Part shown: positions 12,194 to 15,255 of the stretch, one piece after another
Layout of the letters: each line of letters opens with the position of its first letter
How positions within the stretch are numbered: position 1 is the stretch's first letter
Source: an uncultured Spirochaetaceae bacterium
GTDB lineage: Bacteria > Spirochaetota > Spirochaetia > Sphaerochaetales > Sphaerochaetaceae
Length of the DNA: 15,255 bases
Assembly: GCA_947630635.1 (NCBI GenBank)
Contig: CANRIJ010000023.1
Span: forward strand, 1-15,255
Direction of reading: 5' to 3'
Notes under the pieces: generated by a model
Database searches by the model: none
The model's input: the letters and a program-made list of their open reading frames with translations, nothing else
Told to the model about the DNA's origin: nothing
Program-made: the position numbers and the translations under genes

Positions 12194-12928
12194 ATGCTTG
12201 TTTTAGCTCATAGGGGATATAGCGAGAAATATCCTGAAAATACAATGACTGCATTTAGAAAGGCAATTGAGGTAGGCGCCGATGGAATAGAGCTCGATGT
12301 TCATCTCTCTAAAGATGGAGAGGTGATGATAATTCATGATGAGCTTTTGAAGAGGACAACTGGAGAAGAGGGATGTGTATCGGACTATACGAGATCCGAG
12401 CTCGAGAGAATGAAGGCGAATAAGACCATAGGATTTGGAGATGACGGTATTCCCTCTTTAGAGGAGTACCTCTCATTTATCTCAAAGACGGATAGAATCA
12501 CCAATATTGAGCTTAAGACATATCCTATATGCTATAGAGCGATAGAGGGCAAGGTGCTCTCTCTTTTAGATAGGTATGACTATGTCGATAGAGCGATTAT
12601 CAGCTCATTCAATCCATTTTCGATTATGGAGATGAAGAGGCTCAGACCGGATATTGAATGCGGCTTCTTATTTACCCCGCCTACAAATAAGAGAGAGTCG
12701 ATGCTCAAGGGAATTGGATTTCAGCTTAGAGAGCTATCCTTTGAGGCCTACCATCCCAATTTTGCCTTTTTGGAAAAGAGCGATGTAGAGGAGTGCCACA
12801 GTAATTCCATTAAGGTGAATGCATGGACTCTTAATACCTTGGAAGAGTTTAAGAGGGCCAAAGAGTTATCCATAGATGCTGCTATAACAAACAATCCTGA
12901 GCTTGGATTGAAGATATTGAGCGATTGA
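12194..12928 (+). CDS. Glycerophosphodiester phosphodiesterase, cytoplasmic type
   Basis: Hydrolyses glycerophosphodiesters to glycerol-3-phosphate and an alcohol. At 244 residues it has the size of UgpQ-type enzymes and no signal peptide, so it should act on phospholipid head-group remnants inside the cell. Catalytic and metal-binding landmarks: HRG at 6-8, PENT at 14-17, IELDVH giving Glu33 and Asp35, His48 in MIIHDE, and Glu in NIELKTYP. The C-terminal half ends with the typical VNAWTLN strand and ITNNPELG. A good GGAGG lies eight bases before ATG 12194, in contrast to the leaderless-looking genes around it. It is divergent from the zinc-ribbon operon across 78 bases, with no partner gene for glycerophosphodiester uptake visible here. 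Confidence 0.93.
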   Translation: MLVLAHRGYSEKYPENTMTAFRKAIEVGADGIELDVHLSKDGEVMIIHDELLKRTTGEEGCVSDYTRSELERMKANKTIGFGDDGIPSLEEYLSFISKTDRITNIELKTYPICYRAIEGKVLSLLDRYDYVDRAIISSFNPFSIMEMKRLRPDIECGFLFTPPTNKRESMLKGIGFQLRELSFEAYHPNFAFLEKSDVEECHSNSIKVNAWTLNTLEEFKRAKELSIDAAITNNPELGLKILSD

Positions 12929-12932
12929 AGTA

Positions 12933-12961
12933 TTAACAAATATTTTTATGCGCGTTACTAT
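12933..12961 (+). promoter_or_regulatory. Promoter of cysK
   Basis: -35 TTAACA (12933-12938), 17-base spacer, -10 TACTAT (12956-12961). Transcription would start at about 12968, only four bases before ATG 12972, and there is no Shine-Dalgarno. Confidence 0.6.
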
Positions 12962-12971
12962 CTAGAGTATT

Positions 12972-13907
12972 ATGGCAAAGATATATCAAAAAGCATCGGA
13001 TCTTATTGGCAAGACCCCCTTATTGGAGCTTGGAAATATCGAAAAGAGCCATGCCTTAAAGGCAAAGGTTTTGGCAAAGCTCGAATATTTCAATCCAGCT
13101 GGTTCTGTGAAGGACCGAATTGCTCTTAATATGATTGAGAGCGCAGAGAAAGACGGGCTTTTGAAGGAGGGCTCGGTTATTATTGAGCCTACTAGTGGAA
13201 ATACTGGTATTGGGCTTGCATCAGTTGCTGCAGCCAAGGGCTATAAAGCAATTTTGGTAATGCCTGAGACTATGAGTGTTGAGCGAAGGCTTCTCTTGAA
13301 GGCTTATGGCGCAGAGATTGTCCTTACACCGGGCTCTGAGGGCATGAAGGGCGCAATAAATAGGGCAGAGGAGCTTAAGAATGAGATGCCTAATAGCATT
13401 ATTCTTGGGCAGTTTACCAATAAGGCGAATCCTGAGGCTCACTATAAGACAACTGGACCGGAGATCTATAGCGATACAGATGGGAAGGTCGATTTCTTCG
13501 TAGCAGGCGTTGGGACTGGCGGAACTGTAAGCGGGGTTGGCAAATACCTGAAGGAGAAGAATAAGGATATAAAGGTTATTGCTGTTGAGCCCGCATCGTC
13601 TCCAGTTCTAAATGGTGGAAATCCAGGACCCCATAAGATACAGGGAATAGGCGCAGGCTTTATTCCTCAGACCTACGACAAGAGCGTTGTAGATGAGGTT
13701 GTCGATATTTCAAATGAGGATGCAATGGAGGCCGCCAGAGAGATTGGCAAGAAGGAAGGCGTCTTGGTTGGAATATCATCTGGCGCTGCTCTGAAGGCTG
13801 CTCTTGATCTGGCAGGGAGAGATGAGAACATTGGAAAGACCATAGTTGTCCTCTTGCCCGATACCGGAGACAGGTATCTTTCCACTGAGCTCTTTAAGGA
13901 AGCTTGA
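12972..13907 (+). CDS. cysK: Cysteine synthase (O-acetylserine sulfhydrylase)
   Basis: PLP enzyme that makes cysteine from O-acetylserine and sulfide. It is full length at 311 residues: PLP-binding Lys47 in NPAGSVKDR, the substrate loop EPTSGNTG, the phosphate-binding GVGTGGT, and GISSGAAL near the C-terminus with PDTGDRYLST. These features and the length fit CysK rather than cystathionine beta-synthase, as no CBS or haem domain is present. No cysE (serine acetyltransferase) is in the window. The gene appears to have its own promoter and a very short leader. Its stop codon lies inside the -35 box of the downstream zinc-regulator gene. Cysteine supply next to a zinc-homeostasis operon may be simple proximity. 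Confidence 0.97.
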   Translation: MAKIYQKASDLIGKTPLLELGNIEKSHALKAKVLAKLEYFNPAGSVKDRIALNMIESAEKDGLLKEGSVIIEPTSGNTGIGLASVAAAKGYKAILVMPETMSVERRLLLKAYGAEIVLTPGSEGMKGAINRAEELKNEMPNSIILGQFTNKANPEAHYKTTGPEIYSDTDGKVDFFVAGVGTGGTVSGVGKYLKEKNKDIKVIAVEPASSPVLNGGNPGPHKIQGIGAGFIPQTYDKSVVDEVVDISNEDAMEAAREIGKKEGVLVGISSGAALKAALDLAGRDENIGKTIVVLLPDTGDRYLSTELFKEA

Positions 13908-13932
13908 CACTTTTAAAATTGGGAATTAATCT
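13904..13932 (+). promoter_or_regulatory. Promoter of the Fur/Zur regulator-znuA operon
   Basis: A perfect -35 TTGACA (13904-13909) overlaps the cysK stop codon; 17 bases later lies a weak -10, TAATCT (13927-13932). Transcription would start at about 13939. A 23-bp dyad (13916-13938) covers the spacer, the -10 and the start, well placed for repression. Confidence 0.6.
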
Positions 13933-13938
13933 CAATTT
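13916..13938 (+). promoter_or_regulatory. Candidate Fur/Zur operator, 23-bp inverted repeat
   Basis: AAATTG (13916-13921) and CAATTT (13933-13938) are perfect 6-bp arms of a 23-base dyad in which 9 of 11 symmetric positions pair. Size and AT-richness fit Fur-family operators, and it sits just before the regulator's own probable start. Confidence 0.6.
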
Positions 13939-13939
13939 C

Positions 13940-14326
13940 GTGAATTATTCGACACATCATAAGAAGGAGATTGTCTCCTTCTTTTTATCTTCTCCCGAGA
14001 GAGTCTTTCGCTCAGATGAGATAGAAAAGAGCCTTTCTGAGATTCCGAAGAGCACTCTCTACAGAATTCTCTCCCAATTGGTTGATTGTGGAGTCTTAAG
14101 AAGAGTTTCGACATCAGAGAGAAGTTATTCTTATCAATATCAGGGCGAAAGGCAGTGCTCAGGTCATATGCACATAAAGTGCATTAATTGCGGAAAGGTT
14201 GAGCACTTGGATGAAAAAGCGACAGAGAGCATAGAGAAAATCGCTGCCTTTCAGGGTTTTAAGGCAATGAATTCAACGTATATAGAGGGGATTTGCGAAG
14301 AATGCATAAAAAAGCGCTCATCCTAG
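13940..14326 (+). CDS. zur: Fur-family metalloregulator, probably the zinc regulator Zur
   Basis: A DNA-binding repressor of 128 residues from GTG 13940. The N-terminal winged helix includes VFRSDEIEKSL and the recognition helix SEIPKSTLYRILSQLVDCGVL. The C-terminal part has HMH (76-78), then CINC (Cys81, Cys84) and CEEC (Cys119, Cys122), the four-cysteine structural zinc site of the family. Zur is favoured over Fur or PerR because the next genes encode a ZnuA-like lipoprotein and an ABC ATPase. Start choice: a TTG at 13904 with AAGGA upstream would place the operator inside the coding region and add 12 residues. GTG 13940 leaves the promoter and operator outside and lies eight bases after the -10, like other leaderless-looking genes here. 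The gene overlaps znuA by 25 bases. Confidence 0.85.
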   Translation: MNYSTHHKKEIVSFFLSSPERVFRSDEIEKSLSEIPKSTLYRILSQLVDCGVLRRVSTSERSYSYQYQGERQCSGHMHIKCINCGKVEHLDEKATESIEKIAAFQGFKAMNSTYIEGICEECIKKRSS

Positions 14327-15210
14327 CAGTTATTGCATTTCTTCTCTTGGTCTCCTGTGAGGATAGAAATGCAGATTTTGGCAAATTTGCCGCAATTGAT
14401 TTTCCATCCTATGATATTCTCCGCGCTATTTTGGGTGATGGTGAGGACGTTGAGATGATTCTTCCGCCAGGTGGAGAGATACACTCCTTTGAGCCATCTC
14501 CTAAGGATATGGTTTTGATATCCAATGCTCATCTTGTTCTCTACATTGGAGGAGAGTCCGAGACTTGGGTTGATGAATTAGTCGAATCTGTCCATAGCTC
14601 TTCATATCTGAGATTGTCCGATGGAATCGCTCTTTTGGATGAGGAGGTCTTAGACAATATGGAGGGCCATATTGATCAGGGCGACAAGGATGAGCATATT
14701 TGGACGAGTATCCCAAACTACATCAAGATGATAGAGATGACCCTGAGTGCTGTTATTAATCTCGATCCAGAGAACGAGAGCCTATATTCCTCAAATGCAA
14801 GATCATATATTGAAAGACTCTCTCAGCTTGATCAGGAGTTTAGAAAAGCAGTTGATGAATCACGCCTAAAGACACTTATTTTCTCAACTAGATTCCCTTT
14901 TAGGTATTTTGCTGAAGAGTATGGTCTTAGCTACTATGCTCCATTTCCCGGCTGCAGCCATGACAACGAGATGAGTGTAAAAAGCGCTATTGGTCTTATA
15001 GATACAATAGTCGAGAGTGACGCCAAGTATGTGCTTAAGACTGAGATGAGCGCCAGTGAAGTAGAGAGCATAATCGAGGAAGAGACCGGAGCAAAGGTTT
15101 TGGAGTTTCATTCGGCTCATACGGTAAGTCCCGCTGATTTTAAGAATGGAAGGACCTATTTGGATATAATGGCTGAGAATCTCAAGGCGCTTAGGAGGGC
15201 TCTGTCATGA
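14302..15210 (+). CDS. znuA: ZnuA/AdcA-like zinc-binding lipoprotein of an ABC transporter
   Basis: Extracytoplasmic solute-binding protein of cluster A-I, delivering zinc (or manganese) to an ABC importer. From ATG 14302 it has 302 residues: a lipoprotein signal with lipobox LLVSC (lipidated Cys19), His61 in GGEIHSFEPSP and His132 in DEHIW as expected metal ligands, and HSAH near the C-terminus. At the place of the usual third ligand (HxAFGYF in ZnuA), the sequence is STRFPFRYF, with Arg197 where His would be. I associate this RFPFRYF version with a distinct subgroup in anaerobes. Between the first two ligands there is only a short acidic segment with two His, not a long His-rich loop. ATG 14302 is preferred over TTG 14293, as it starts the signal peptide directly. 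It overlaps the regulator gene by 25 bases and the ATPase gene by ATGA. Confidence 0.9.
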   Translation: MHKKALILAVIAFLLLVSCEDRNADFGKFAAIDFPSYDILRAILGDGEDVEMILPPGGEIHSFEPSPKDMVLISNAHLVLYIGGESETWVDELVESVHSSSYLRLSDGIALLDEEVLDNMEGHIDQGDKDEHIWTSIPNYIKMIEMTLSAVINLDPENESLYSSNARSYIERLSQLDQEFRKAVDESRLKTLIFSTRFPFRYFAEEYGLSYYAPFPGCSHDNEMSVKSAIGLIDTIVESDAKYVLKTEMSASEVESIIEEETGAKVLEFHSAHTVSPADFKNGRTYLDIMAENLKALRRALS

Positions 15211-15255
15211 TTCAGATAGAGGGAAAGAATCTATCGCTAGGGTATGAGGGCGAGC
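15207..15255 (+). CDS. znuC: ABC transporter ATP-binding protein, start only (probably ZnuC)
   Basis: Only 16 codons are inside the window, reading MIQIEGKNLSLGYEGE, a typical beginning of an ABC ATPase just before the Walker A region. ATG 15207 overlaps the znuA stop (ATGA) and AGGAGG lies at 15193-15198, so it is translated with znuA. The Walker motifs are beyond the window, so the identity rests on this start and on gene order. Confidence 0.78.
   Translation, partial: MIQIEGKNLSLGYEGE

Noticed and set aside
1..15255. tRNA genes, CRISPR repeats, transposases, phage genes or attachment sites
   Set aside because: I looked for T-loop motifs, regularly spaced repeats and mobile-element protein motifs on both strands by eye and found none. 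The frequent GAGAG/CTCTC runs are codon and base composition, not arrays.

Overview
The window comes from a moderately low-GC bacterial chromosome that looks like that of an anaerobic, plant-polysaccharide-using, probably gut-associated organism. It carries secreted pectin-degradation genes, a metK leader of the SAM-I riboswitch clan, and a zinc-ribbon/DUF5685/J-domain gene set of a kind I associate with Clostridia and some Spirochaetes. I cannot decide between Spirochaetia (Treponema or Sphaerochaeta-like) and Clostridia from sequence alone. There are no tRNAs, rRNAs, CRISPR arrays, insertion sequences or phage genes that I can see.

Layout. 1-543: the 3' end of a secreted protein ending in a concanavalin-like module, followed by a strong terminator. 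589-1041: a stretch with no intact gene that reads on the minus strand as a candidate decayed gene. 1042-3818 (minus): an apparent operon metK, SGNH hydrolase, nanA-like lyase, headed by a promoter, a compact SAM-I-type aptamer and a hairpin that hides the metK ribosome binding site. 4070-7505 (plus): two secreted proteins, a small stand-alone beta-sandwich protein and a 960-residue multidomain PL9 pectate lyase that carries a module related to the one at 1-543. 7537-8098 (minus): an unrecognised gene broken by a frameshift in a GA repeat. 8166-10200 (plus): threonine ammonia-lyase overlapping a Cof-type HAD phosphatase. 10166-12115 (minus): three overlapping genes (zinc-ribbon membrane protein, DUF5685 protein, J-domain protein) that converge on and overlap the HAD gene. 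12194-12928: glycerophosphodiester phosphodiesterase. 12972-15255: cysK, then a Fur/Zur-type regulator, a ZnuA-like zinc-binding lipoprotein and the first codons of an ABC ATPase, a typical zinc-uptake operon under its own promoter and operator.

How the parts fit. The secreted genes make a pectin-attack set. The NanA-like lyase and the SGNH esterase could act together on acetylated sialic acids, but here they sit behind metK and its SAM-sensing leader. Threonine ammonia-lyase and CysK are amino-acid metabolism. The zinc cluster is self-contained and probably autoregulated. Several genes appear to begin within a few bases of their predicted transcription starts with no Shine-Dalgarno sequence, which suggests leaderless mRNAs.

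Points most worth a second look: the P4-less SAM aptamer with a re-matched pseudoknot and its translational switch, the zinc-ribbon/DUF5685/J-domain operon, the GA-repeat frameshift, the leaderless-start pattern, and the regulator's 23-bp dyad.
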